From NCBI GenBank assembly GCA_964644075.1, contig CAZXUQ010000006.1, positions 1-64,000 on the forward strand: 64,000 bases of DNA. The letters run 5' to 3'. The first letter of the stretch is position 1, and every line of letters starts with the position of its first letter. Positions 53,142 to 64,000 of the stretch are shown here, one piece after another. The position numbers were made by a program, and so were the translations under genes. The DNA is from JAGOMW01 sp964644075 (GTDB lineage: Bacteria > Patescibacteriota > Gracilibacteria > BD1-5 > UBA2023). The notes beneath the pieces were generated by a model. It made no database searches. It was not told where the DNA came from and saw only the letters and a program-made list of their open reading frames with translations.

Positions 53142-53163
53142 TTTCAATAAACCATAATAAAAT

Positions 53164-56100
53164 ATGTCATCTACGATTGATAATACTTGATCCAATACAA
53201 TGGCAAACGCCCTCAAGGCATTTCTTCCAGCAACTGAAAATATCGATATCCTGGTTGGATATTTCTATTTCTCTGGATTCAAGGAGGTATATCAGGAGCT
53301 TTCTGATAAAAAAATCAGAATTTTAGTCTGAATGGATATGGACGAGAAGTTGATACCTATTTTATCGAGAAAGCAACCTCAGAACCTCTATGAGATGAGA
53401 CAATCAGATAAAGAGGCTTCTCTGATTGATGAAGAGGATAAATATTTCAAGGTATTATCTGGTATTTTCAATGATACTAATTGGTTCGAGGATACTGAAT
53501 CACTCAATGCTTTCAAAGTATTTGTATCTAAGATTGAGGATGGTAGTATGGAGATAAAGAAGAGTATTCAACCTCGCCATGATAAGTTATTTATCTTCCA
53601 TTATAAGCCAGAGAATACCAAGAATTGATACCAACCTTGATCTGTAATAACTGGATCGAGCAATCTATCATACTCATGACTCGTATCACGTTCTGAGAGA
53701 AATAAGATACACGAAGATAAAGAGAACTTTATTACTGATAGCCAATATTTCGAAGAATGCTGGTCCGATTCTGAAAATATCACCATTGTAGATGCAAATA
53801 CGAAGGATAAGTTTTTAGATCGAATCAAAAATACACTTTGGCTTTACCAGAAACCATCTCCATTCCATCTCTATATACGAATTCTGAAGGAGCTTTTTAC
53901 GATCAATATAGCTGAATCAGATATAAAAACTCCGAAACAAGCAACAGGATGAAAGTTCTCTGATTTTCGATATCAGCTTGATGCTATAAGGTTTGGAATC
54001 GATAGTATCCAAAAATATAATGGAGTCATTATTGCTGATGTGGTAGGTCTATGAAAAAGTATTATCGCCTCAGGTATTGCTCATAATATAAGCAAGAAAA
54101 CTATAATCATTTGTCCTCCACATCTTACAGAACAATGGAATGGGTATAAGACCGAATTTCATATCAATGCAACGGTATTTACTACTGGAAAAATCGAGGA
54201 AGCACTCAAGCATAAAGAACAACACTGACAAGATGGTAAAGAGTGGCTTATAGTTATTGATGAAGCTCATAAATTCCGAAATGAAGATACAGAAAACTAT
54301 CAGCTTTTGCATCGACTCTGTACGAATAGTAATGTACTTATTTTGACAGCCACCCCATTCAATAATGATCCAAAGGACCTCTTTGCTTTGGTAAAATTAT
54401 TTGATACTCCAGGATTGTCTAAGATACAAACCGTTGAAAATCTGAGTATTGAATTCCGTATCCTTTTCTCTACGTATAAAAAGCTCAGGAAATCACTCAG
54501 AAAGAATCAGTGAGATATCCAGATTATAAAAAAGAAGGGAGAAGAAATTGCATCTCGTCTCAGACAACTCGTTTCACCTGTAATGCTCAGACGTTCACGT
54601 TCTGATCTTCAAAATATCGAGGTTTACCAGCAAGACCTTGAGAGACAGGGTATTTCTTTTGCTCATGTTCACGATCCAAGACTCCAGACATATTCACTGG
54701 GAGAGATTTCAGATCGATATATGCTTACTCTTGAGAAGCTCAGTCCTGCAGTTGATGAAGATGAGGAAGATATGGAGGATGATTTACCAGACTGGCATGA
54801 TATTGAATCGGGGGAAACCGAGGGAATGATAGGTGCAAGATATAAGACCATTTCTTATCTGAAAGAAGATAGTAAAACCTTCCAGGATTTACAAAAGGAA
54901 GAGATGCTCGATGAAGAAATTCTTTCTGATGAGACAAAAGTTTCTGCAAAAAAGAAGCAACAACAAATTGGCCAAGCCCAAATCAACGTCGCTAAATTTA
55001 TGAGAAGATTACTGGTCAGACGTTTTGAGAGCTCACTTCCAGCATTTCGATCTACTCTTGAGAGTATTCTCTCTCAGTCAAAAAATATGAAGAATATGAT
55101 TGAGAAACAAGGTATTGTAATAGTCTTGAAAAAGTGAGAAATCAAGACCGAAGAAGAACTTGCTGATATGATCGAAGGTGAACGTGAGGAATATTTTAAG
55201 ACTCTTGATGAGAAGGGAGCTATCAGGATAAAATCAGAAGAATTTAAGCCGACTTTATTACAAGATTTGAATGAAGATATTGAGCTTCTCGAGGAAATCT
55301 GGAATTGGTGGTTTGGTGATGGAGTGGTCCAAACTGATCCTAAATTTGATTCTTTGAATGAGCTTCTTGCTGAAAAGCTTACTGAAGATAAGAATAGAAA
55401 AATAATTATCTTCTCTGAATTTGCTGATACGGCTCAAGCCGTATATGAGTCACTTCGTGCTACTGGATACAGGGTAATGAAATATTCTAGTATTGATGCC
55501 GATGTTGATAAAAAAGAGGAAATACGAAGGAATTTTGATGCTGGGTATAAAGTGGAAGATCAGAAAAATGATTATGATATATTAGTTGCTACGGATGCGA
55601 TTTCAGAGTGATACAATCTCCATAGAGCTGGTATCATTATCAATTATGATATTCCATTCAATCCAACCCGTGTGATTCAGAGAATAGGCCGTATCAATCG
55701 AGTAAATAAAAAGGTTTTTGAAGATCTATATATCTATAATTTCTTCCCTACTACCATCTGAGAAAAAGAGACTCAAACAAAGGGTATTTCTACTCTCAAA
55801 ATGCATATGATTCACGCCTTACTATGAGATGATGCCAAAACTCTTACCAGTGACGAGGAGCTCAAGAGTTATTTTATCGAGGAGTATCGAAAGGCTGAGG
55901 CTCAGAGTGAGTGAACTGACGAGTGGGGTTGGCAGAAAGAATTCAGAAATGATTGGGAAAATATTAAGGATGATGAGGATACTATGAGAATAGTAAATCA
56001 GATTGCTCATAGAGTCCGTATCGGACGTAATGGTTCTTCACTCTTCCCAGCGATTTCATTCGCGAGACGATGAGACACTCCACTCTTCGGAGTTATTGGT

Positions 56101-56538
56101 GACGATGGTATTCCTGCATTGCTCGGACCAGAGAAGGTACTCCCACTCTTCCGTGCGGAGAAAGGTGAAGAGAGTCATGAAGTCACTGAGCGATTCGAAC
56201 CATTGTATCAGTCACTCAGAGATAAGCTATTCCAGAATAATACTGACCCGGAATATGAAGGAAGACGTAAGGGTGCAATAGAGCGTATCGATGTCCTCCG
56301 AGTGAAAATCCCAGAATATGATACATATCTCCGGGATATCAAGAAGCTCGTAGAGTTCGATGCTCTCCCGGAATGAACCTATAAAGAACTCGCGAGTATC
56401 AGTTGAAAGATAGATGATGCAAAACATACTCTTGCAAGTATTCTTCCAAAACAATATGTTTCTGAGAAGCTCAAGAGTATTGCAGAAGATGAGACGAGCG
56501 ATCATATTATCTACCTTAGTGAACAATTTTTATGATAA
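53164..56538 (+). CDS. PLD-nuclease/SNF2-helicase defence protein
   Basis: 1124 aa. Residues 10-180 hold a phospholipase D-like domain (ILVGYFYFSGFKEVYQEL, HDKLFIFHYKP in the HxK motif, SVITGSSNLSYSGL). The SNF2-type core has GVIIADVVGLGKSIIASGIA (Walker A), WLIVIDEAHKFRN (DEAH), LTATPFNND. Helicase C follows (IIIFSEFADTAQAVYESL, IQRIGRINR). ATG 53164 gives MSSTIDNTGSNTM; ATG 53200 is the alternative. About 16 TGA. Its stop overlaps the methylase start by 7 nt, so the two are coupled. Likely translocates on and cuts unmodified DNA. Confidence 0.88.
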
Positions 56539-59500
56539 AACTGGACCAACCATATTCACTCTGACTGTTTCAGGATATTCTTGAGTCACTTTTTGGTGAT
56601 AAGGGAAATATCTTTGATGCCTCAAAAGTAGTAAATCAAAAATGATATTGGAAGTATATAACTCGTATGGACCGAATCGGAGAGCAATCTGATCTTGAGG
56701 TCCAGTTTTATGTAGTAGAACATCGATGACTTTCTGATCCAAGAGTTTCTCTGACCAAGGAGATTTTTCGTACACTTTCGGATGCTGGACATAGGAGAGC
56801 GCTTGTTGCAATATACCACCCAGATTCTCCAATTTGGAGAGTTTCACTTGTAACTATGACACTTGATATTTCTGAGAGTTGAAAACTTACTAGGGAGTAT
56901 TCAAATGCACGTAGATACTCATTTTTACTTTGATTAAGCCAAGTTTATACTCCTACAAAGCAATTATTGAGTTTATGAAATATTAACTCGTTTGATGACT
57001 TAAAAAATAGATTTTCAATTGAAGTTGTTAATAGGGATTTCTATTTTTGAATAGCAGAATTTTTCTATGAGCTTACCTGAGGTACCATAATAAAATGAAA
57101 AAATAAGATTATCAAGGAACCTGTAATTTTTTATCCGCTTGTTACAAATGAGAGGGCAAGAAAAGAGTTCTGAGTAAGACTTTTTTGACGAATCATGTTT
57201 TGTTGGTTTTTGAAGCAAAAGCTTCTCGATGATGGAAATTGACTTATTCCTTCAACCTTACTTTCTTCAAGTGTAGTATGATGATGAAGATACTATAATG
57301 ATATTCTTGAGCCTCTTTTTTTTCAGATACTCAATAAACCCCAAGAAGAGAGGGAATCTTCATTTCAGATCAATGATTGGAAAAATATTCCATATTTGAA
57401 TGGCTGACTCTTTCATCCGCAAGATGAAGATTTTTTTCAGAAACATCCTTTAGAAGTAATGATACCAGATAAATGGTTTCAAGGTTTTTTTGAATTTCTT
57501 GAGCTCTATAACTTCACGATTGATGAGAATACCAGTATTGATCAAGAAATGTCTGTCGATCCCGAAATGCTTGGACGTATATTTGAGAATCTTCTTGCTG
57601 AGATCAATCCTGAAACAGGAGAATCTGCACGAAAAAGTACAGGAAGTTTTTACACTCCCCGAGAAATTGTCGAATATATGGTTGATGAGAGTATTACCCA
57701 ATACTTACTCACACATACAGAACTTTCTGATGAAAAAATTCGTGCACTTGTGAGTTACGATCTTGAGGATGATCTTACGAATCCACTCGATGAAAATGAG
57801 AGAAGAGAGATATTCGAAAAAATCCTCTCGATGAAAATATTCGATCCTGCGTGCGGATCGGGAGCATATCCTATCGGCATACTCCAGAAGATTCTTTATA
57901 TCTTGCAGATGATTGATCCAGCGGGTGTATTCTGGATGGAAAAGAAACTTTCTGAGATCATAGATCCTATGCAAAGGGATATAATGCGGAAAGCCTATGA
58001 AAAGAAGGATATCAATTATCTCAGAAAACTTACAATCATTCGGGATATTATATATGGATGTGACATTCAATCTATTGCTGTTGAGACATCCAAGCTCCGA
58101 TGTTTTCTCACACTTATTGTCGATGAAAAAATAGATAGATCTTTTGAGAACTTTGGTATTGAGCCATTACCAAATCTAGAATTTAAGTTTGTCTGTGCTA
58201 ATACTTTAATACCACTTAAGATAAACACTATCGATAAAATAAATAATGATCTAATATTCTGAAAACGTAAAAAGATGCTTCAGAGCGAAATACAACTCTG
58301 ACTCTCTATACAGAGTGATACAATGGATCGCATTTTAGATCTTAGAAGAGAATATTTTTCTGCTCATCATGCTAGAAAACAGGTAATTCGTGAACAAATT
58401 TCAAAAGAACAAGATTCACTCTTGCATTCTTATATTCAATCAAGCCTTTGAGGTAATATAAGTAGTGAATATGGAACTGAGCTTATGAAGGTAATTTGAT
58501 GGAAGATGTTTGATCAAAGTAGTGCTGATTTTTTTGATCTTTACTGGATGTACGGTATAGATGATGGTTTTGATATAATTATCGGTAATCCACCTTATGT
58601 TGATATTAAGCAACTTGACCCAAATCTAGTTAAGTTCTTATTTAAGAATTTCTCCACGGCTGAAAACCGAATAAATTTGTATTCAATCTTTATTCAGCGT
58701 AGTTTTGAATTGTTAAATCAGACATGATGTCTATCTTTTATTAACCCTAACTCACTCTTACTAAATAGTTCATATAAAAAAACAAGAATATTGATATTTG
58801 ATTATGTGACTCAACTAGTAAAGTTACCTGATCAAATATTTGAGAATGCAACTGTAGAGACTATGCTTCTTTTTTTATCGAAAATTCCACAAGAAAAGGT
58901 TAAAATTAAATACTTTAAGCATAATGAGATACTTTCTTTGCCAACAGTTCTTGAGTTAAGAGATAAAAATTATTGGCGTAATGATCCTGATAGAAAATTT
59001 AATCTTTTTGTTACTGATAGACAGTTACAATTACTTGAAAAAATTGATTTACAAACAAATAATAACTTCGAGTATTACTATGATTTTTGTCTTTGAATTA
59101 CACCATATGACAAATATAAATGACATTCCGTTGATACGATAGAATCAAGAGCATTTCATGCACCTTACAGAAAAGATAACTCTTTTGTTCCACTTATTGA
59201 TGGTTCAAATATTAAACAGTATAAAATTGATTCAGAAATTAAAGAATGGCTTTCTTATTGAGATCACCTTTGAGCGCCAAGGCAAAAGAAGTTTTTTAAT
59301 GGACCAAAAGTGATTATTAGGCAAATTGTTTCAGGAAACCCTTTGAGAATTTATGCTTGATATACAGAAGAAGAACTATATTTTACCCAGATTGGTTTCT
59401 CAATGATAAATAAGGATACAAATTTTCTTGATCTTAGGTATTGATTAGCATTTCTTAATTCAAAGTTGATTAATTTTTATCACAAATTTAGATTTCTTGA

Positions 59501-59723
59501 TATTGAAAAAAATACTTTTCAGAAAATTTTAATAGAAAATGCAAAAAGATTACCAATAATTTATCCATCAAAGGATGTTTATGATTTGGTAATTAAAAAC
59601 ATTGATAGGATTCTCATTTGAGATCCAGATACTGATTTTTTAATTAAAAACATTGATAGTATTATTTATAAGGTATATAATCTTACCCCTGAAGAAATTG
59701 CAATAGTGGAAGGGAATATTTAA
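56532..59723 (+). CDS. Eco57I/PglX-like adenine-N6 methyltransferase
   Basis: 1063 aa. The catalytic core carries IFDPACGSGAYPIGIL (motif I, about 440) and IIIGNPPYVDIK (motif IV, about 690), with the TaqI/Eco57I-type C-terminal target-recognition region after it. An N-terminal 300-residue domain precedes the core and lacks a recognisable PD-(D/E)xK site. Glycine coding is uneven: 15 of 22 glycines before 57459 are TGA, none of 10 between 57459 and 58261. It should mark self DNA, with restriction supplied by the helicase. Confidence 0.87.
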
Positions 59724-59732
59724 CTACTAATT

Positions 59733-60353
59733 ATGACTACTAATACACCTAGTATGACCGATTGGATTCAGGTTATCATCTGATTCCTTACTCTTCTTGT
59801 AACTATATGGATCTGATGGATTGCAAATGGCATTGCTTCAGAACAAAACTCAATAGCCATGAACCAGGCAAGTATTATGGATGATCAAACCGCAATTCTT
59901 GATACTCAAACTAAAATCTTAAAGCAACAAACAGATATAGAGAGTAGTTCACTGGAATTTGAGAAGAATAAATTTGGTTCCGAGATTGCAAAGGCGAATG
60001 AAGATAAAATGAACGCACTTTTTGATAAGATAATGGGCTGAGATGACATCCTTACAAAGGTCCACCAAAAGGTTCGAGACGGTATAACGGTCGAAAATAT
60101 GACCAATCTCGATAGATATGTAAGTGAGTTTGAAGAAATCGGATGACAGTATTGCGATGGATCTGTTCAGAAGTCTGATCTTATCAGAATATTCAGAAGT
60201 CAAATTCAATACACTTGTGGTAATACTCAAATATACAATCACTATCAAAATACAAAAAGCGGATTATCATGACTCTGTAAAACGCTTTTCCCAAACTCTA
60301 CAGTGATGGCAAAATATGCTAATCCTGATAAGTGCGTGGCACTAAAGAAGTAA
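59733..60353 (+). CDS. membrane-anchored coiled-coil protein of the defence operon
   Basis: 206 aa with about six TGA. A membrane helix follows the start (WIQVIIGFLTLLVTIWIGGIA), then a coiled coil of about 60 residues in 7-residue steps (SIMDDQTAILDTQTKILK, SSLEFEKNKFGSEIAKANED). A small domain with two or three Cys (QYCDGSVQK, YTCGN, CVALKK) ends it. It begins 9 nt after the methylase stop. No known defence family, so it may tether the complex to the membrane or act as an effector. Confidence 0.65.
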
Positions 60354-60578
60354 TCAATCAAGAAATATTCTTCGATTCTCATCGGCTCATCCATCATTTA
60401 CTGTCGATAGTCTCTCCATTGCATTTCTTGATATCCTTGAGAGTTCTCGGATAGAGAGATTTCATCTATCCATACGCATCCTATCGAGCTCACTCACTCG
60501 TATTTCCTCATCCCAGTCTTCATCTGAGAGGAGGATTTTTGTTCTTCGGTTTTTCTGGATGAGTGAGAGTTCTTTCAT
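60342..60578 (-). CDS. small hypothetical protein
   Basis: 78 aa. MKELSLIQKNRRTKILLSDE, then DWDEEIRVSELDRMRMDRGN, then LSIRELSRISRNAMERLS. The last part resembles a helix-turn-helix recognition segment. Three TGA glycines. It converges with the coiled-coil gene, overlapping by 12 nt, and is divergent from the LexA-like gene, whose operator region it faces. Confidence 0.5.
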
Positions 60579-60641
60579 AGTGAGGAGAGTCGGGGTATAT
60601 TTGAGAAAGTTTTGATTTCTCAGAGATTCTCTATATATTTA

Positions 60642-60657
60642 ATGTACATTTGTACAT
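60642..60657 (+). promoter_or_regulatory. palindromic operator of the lexA-umuC unit
   Basis: ATGTACA-TT-TGTACAT is a perfect inverted repeat ending 7 nt before the ATG of the LexA-like gene and overlapping its TACATT/TATACT -10. Position and symmetry fit autorepression by the gene product. Confidence 0.75.
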
Positions 60658-60663
60658 TATACT

Positions 60664-61245
60664 ATGCGAATCGATAAAAAATACAATCAGAAAATAGATA
60701 TCCTCCGGTCCTTTTTCCGTGGTGGCTGAGTATATCAGTCACTCGATCAGATGCGAGAGCTCCTCGGATATGCTCATAGGTCTGGAGTACAACTCTTTCT
60801 CCAGAAGCTTGTGGATACTGGAGTGCTTTTCTTCGAGAATAAGGGATATATACCCACGGACCGACTCACAGGATATCCAGTCTTTGAGTCAGTACGTGCA
60901 GGATTGCCATTTACTCCTGAGACGCATCCGACGAGTCAGATGGACCTGGAGAAGTACCTCATCGAGCATCCAGCGAGTACGTATTTCGTGAAAGTGAAGT
61001 GAGATAGCATGGAGGATGCAGGCATTAGACAGGGGGATATCGTCATCCTCGATCGGTCTCTCACCCCGAAGAATGGTGATATCGTGATAGCTTCACTTGA
61101 TGGAGATGTGACCCTCAAGTATTTCGAGAAGAAGTGAGAGAGGCTCCGACTCATCCCAGCAAACACTAAATATGAGCCTATCGTCGTAAATGGTCCATGT
61201 GAGATCCTTGGAGTTGTATCTGGCACAGTACGCAAATACCACTAA
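60664..61245 (+). CDS. LexA/UmuD-like S24 peptidase repressor
   Basis: 193 aa. The N-terminus (residues 10-75) is a wHTH (SLDQMRELLGYAHRSGVQLFL, QKLVDTGVLFFENKGYIP). The C-terminal S24 protease has YFVKVKGDSMEDAGI (catalytic Ser; the preceding Gly is TGA) and VTLKYFEKKGERLRLIP (catalytic Lys). A cleavable Ala-Gly bond may be RAG near residue 80 (SVRAGLPF). It should sense DNA damage and self-cleave with RecA. umuC follows after 3 nt. Confidence 0.88.
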
Positions 61246-61248
61246 TTT

Positions 61249-62457
61249 ATGATATTCCATACATCGACTCGCATCTTTGCACACATCGACTGCAATTCTT
61301 TTTATGCTTCTTGTGAAGTCCTACGGGATCCATCGCTCAAGGGGAAGTGTGTCTGTGTATGAGATCAGATAGTCATCGCGGCAAGCTATGAGGCGAAGAA
61401 ATATGGAGTAAAGACATGAACCCCACTCTGGGAAGCCGAGAGGATACTCGGGAAGAAGCTCGTGAAGCGTACCCCGGATCACTCTTGGTATAGACAAGTA
61501 TCCGAGAGGCTCATGCAGTATCTCACAGCTAAGCTCGGAAAGATAGAAGTATTCTCTATCGATGAGCTTTTTGCGGAACTCACCAATATCTCTGGAAGAT
61601 ATGATGATTTCGCTGAGTCTCTGAAAGAAGAGATTTATCACGATATCGGAATCCCAGTATCCATCGGGATATCCAATACTCGTATCCGGGCCAAGATGTT
61701 CGGTGATCTCAATAAACCGTACGGCTCATATGTCGACTTTAATGCGGAGAGTATCGAGTGACTCTTTCGGACCCTAGCAGTCACCGAGGTTCCATATATC
61801 GCTCGGGGGAATAGTGAGAGGCTTGGTTCGACTATAAAAACCGTCTATGACTTCTATGCTATGGAAGGTAGGCGAGTTTCTGAGATACTCGGTCGCAATG
61901 GGGTGATACTTTGGCTCGAGCTCCATGGGGTGGATAGTTGGCTTCCTCACGATACTGAGAAAAAGCGAAAGAGTATCGCTTGCACGAGGTCGTTCAATCA
62001 CGAGATGAGCTCGAATCCTCATTTTCTCTGGAGACAGATACTTATGAACTTCGAGCGTGCTTATGATACGATGCTCTCTGAGAAGCAATGAGCGAGAGTG
62101 ATATGACTCCTCCTCCGGACTAAGGAATTCACATATCAGACTCGGGCTGTCGATATGGGAGAGACGAATATCGATAAGTCTCGGATGGTGACACTCCTTC
62201 GGGAGATGCTTCTATCGCTTTTTGATAAGACGTGTATCTATCGGACCACGGGAGTGACTTTCTCCGAACTCTCACCATTTACCCCGAAGCAACTTTCAGT
62301 ATTTGATATCGATGATCGGGTCCAGGTAAAAAATGAAAAAATATCCAATACCCTCACGAAGCTCAAGGAGCGATTCTGAGAGAATGTGGTCCATCAGGGA
62401 TTTATCCGAGAATCGAAAACGAGTCGAGAGCTCCCGACGATGTTTGAGGTGGGGTAG
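61249..62457 (+). CDS. umuC: Y-family DNA polymerase (UmuC-like)
   Basis: 402 aa. IFAHIDCNSFYASCEVL (metal-binding Asp), SYEAKKYGVKTGTPLWEAER with Gly by TGA, and EVFSIDELFAELT (catalytic SxDE) define the palm, followed by VSIGISNTRIRAKMFGDLNKP. A little-finger domain lies at about 270-380. No UmuC C-terminal extension with clamp motif is obvious except VFDIDDRV. Error-prone translesion polymerase, cotranscribed with the LexA/UmuD-like gene. Confidence 0.93.
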
Positions 62458-62590
62458 TCTCATGTTATAGATGAAATATATGTTATAGGTATAATTAAAA
62501 TATTAATGATCAAATAATAAGCTCAATAGAAGAAAAAATAATTTCTTAAAAATCAGAAACAATATATACTGGCACATATTTAAAATAAAA

Positions 62591-63331
62591 ATGACTATTT
62601 ATACAAAGAACTACATTAAACAGGTAATATTACGTATAGATTTTGAAAGTGTAAACCTCTGAAGGTTTATTGAATTTGATGAAGAAGCTAAAGAGATTGA
62701 TCCAGGTTATGACTGGAGTTATGATGTCATTACTGAAAATTTCATTGAGATTTCTAATGATTCAAGTAATTCAAAACAATCAAAGCGACCAAAATGGACA
62801 TGTAATCATTCCGATTATAAAATTGAAATTAGTCATAATTTCTTCATTGTTACATTTGATAAATACACTGATAAGTCAAATTTGGACGACATACTAAAAT
62901 TAGCAGTACTGTTCTTTGAAACCTTTTGAATTAAACAAATTGAAAGAGCATGACTTCGTTATATCAATAATATCGATGATTTAGACATACAAAATAGTGC
63001 AGATTGGTCAAATTATATAAACAGCCATTTAATTGCCTGATTAGTCTTCTCCGAAGCTACCTGATGAGATTTAGTAAGAAATATGGGTAATATGTCTATA
63101 AAGAAATCAAATAATATAATTACGGTTATTTATTGATTTTGGAATAATTCTTATCCAAGCAAAATACTCGATTGGACGTTCGTATTAGACTTTGATTGTT
63201 ATACTAATATACCTTTATTGCTAGATAAAAGTGAAGATATTATAGGTATATTTAATCAATTTAATGAAGACATAACAGGCATTTTTGAGAAGTCAATAAC
63301 TGAAGACTTAAGAACAAAACTTAATTCTTAA
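62591..63331 (+). CDS. TIGR04255-like family protein
   Basis: 246 aa, AT-rich, with seven TGA. The open YIKQVILRIDF, the mid ERAGLRYINNID and the strand pattern TFVLDFDCYTN recall the TIGR04255 family, often found in accessory and defence islands. No catalytic motif seen. A 43-residue ORF and a second gene follow closely. 62458-62590 upstream is AT-rich spacer. Confidence 0.6.
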
Positions 63332-63341
63332 AATTAAAATT

Positions 63342-63473
63342 ATGATAACTAAAACTAACTCTATTTCTCGAAATAGTGAATATACCAAAGAATCGTCAGA
63401 TTCGTTTTTTAAATCAATTTTTGATTACGAAAATAAAAAAATATTTTTTACAAAAATTAAATGACGACATTAG
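63342..63473 (+). CDS. possible small ORF between the TIGR04255-like gene and its partner
   Basis: 43 aa (MITKTNSISRNSEYTKESSD then SFFKSIFDYENKKIFFTKIKGRH), 10 nt after the previous stop. It overlaps the next gene by 12 nt. Spacing suggests a translated linker gene, but length and composition prove nothing. Confidence 0.35.
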
Positions 63474-64000
63474 AAAGCAATATAAAATCTAGATATTTGC
63501 ATATAAAAAAAGAGAGATTTTGCCAATGAGATATACTGCACAATATAGAATATAATGGTGTAAGTTTTAAATATGCAGTAATTTTAAATCAAGAATGTGA
63601 TCTAGAACAAGATTATGATGCTTTCGATCAAATGGAGTTATGAGTATTAAAGAATCACGATAAACTAATTACTAATATATTAGTTTGCCCAGCATATGTG
63701 GCAGATTTATTTTGTTCTTGAAAACACATACATGAACAAAGACAGATGCGAATATTTAATGGTACAGACTTTATAAAGGTAAAGAGAAATGATGAGTTTA
63801 AGAGATATCACTATTTACAATGAAATGACGAACTAAAATTACCAGAATTAGTGTTAGATTTTAAAAACTTTATTACTATACCAAGAGATGATTTGTATTC
63901 CATATATGATGAAGCATATCACTGTTCAATAAATGAACTTTTTAGAGAAGATTTATCTGGAAGATTTTGTAATTTTTTATCTAGAGTCTGATTGCCTGTT
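63462..64000 (+). CDS. partner of the TIGR04255-like gene, cut by the window end
   Basis: At least 179 aa, no stop before 64000. KERFCQGDILHNIEYNGVSFKY, then AVILNQECDLEQDYDAFDQM, and a CPAYVADLFCSG loop. The ILNQECDL segment resembles proteins with a conserved xSQxCDL motif next to TIGR04255 genes. Five TGA so far. I do not know the function. Confidence 0.5.

Noticed and set aside
52863..53216. Minus-strand ORF of 117 codons between the hypothetical gene and the helicase
   Set aside because: It lies antisense to a clear MerR-like HTH gene that needs UGA read as Gly.

Overview
The window comes from a bacterium that reads UGA as glycine (translation table 25), most likely Candidatus Gracilibacteria (BD1-5) or Absconditabacteria (SR1) of the Patescibacteria/CPR. 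Nearly every conserved gene is interrupted by in-frame TGA at positions where the family has glycine: the metal-site loop of RNase J, the SAM-binding loop of the D12 methylase, the glycine before the catalytic Ser of the LexA-like protein, the Nudix box, YidC. A tRNA with anticodon UCA and glycine identity features lies at 24940-25018. All coordinates below read TGA as Gly and stop only at TAA/TAG.

Core region, about 1-46,400. Short operons on both strands carry ordinary housekeeping genes: recF, secF, ssb, a tRNA methylthiotransferase (mtaB), RNase R, a Nudix hydrolase and a PAP2 phosphatase, rpsT-infC-rpmI-rplT, yidC and gatC, a tRNA cluster, a secreted serine protease with elp3, type IV pilins, queA, sufS, an HNH/D12 restriction-modification pair, a peptide-binding protein, secG, RNase J. 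CPR-type secretion parts (PrgI, a TraC-N-like protein, four tandem VirB2/TrbC-like pilins) and several lipoproteins and membrane proteins of unknown role are also present. Many genes start 6 nt after a -10 box, so leaderless mRNAs look common. Three features stand out. A two-gene cassette (3145-5060) has no UGA-glycine codon among about 41 glycines and looks transferred from a standard-code organism. A structured RNA gene at about 13.2-13.5 kb is flanked by 42-bp copies of the start of mtaB. Palindromic repeat elements are inserted in frame inside RNase R (two) and SufS (one).

Accessory region, 46,400 to the right end. A serine recombinase abuts and reads into a tRNA-Ile2(CAU) gene, followed by a replication/maintenance module (zinc-ribbon protein, primase-helicase fusion, small accessory proteins, a 21-bp direct repeat). 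Next comes a defence-type operon: MerR-like HTH, PLD-nuclease/SNF2 helicase, large Eco57I/PglX-like adenine methyltransferase, and a membrane-anchored coiled-coil protein. Then come an SOS module (LexA/UmuD-like repressor with its operator, UmuC-like polymerase) and a TIGR04255-like gene with a partner cut by the window end. This island uses UGA heavily, so it is long adapted to the host code. No rRNA, CRISPR array or replication origin was seen.
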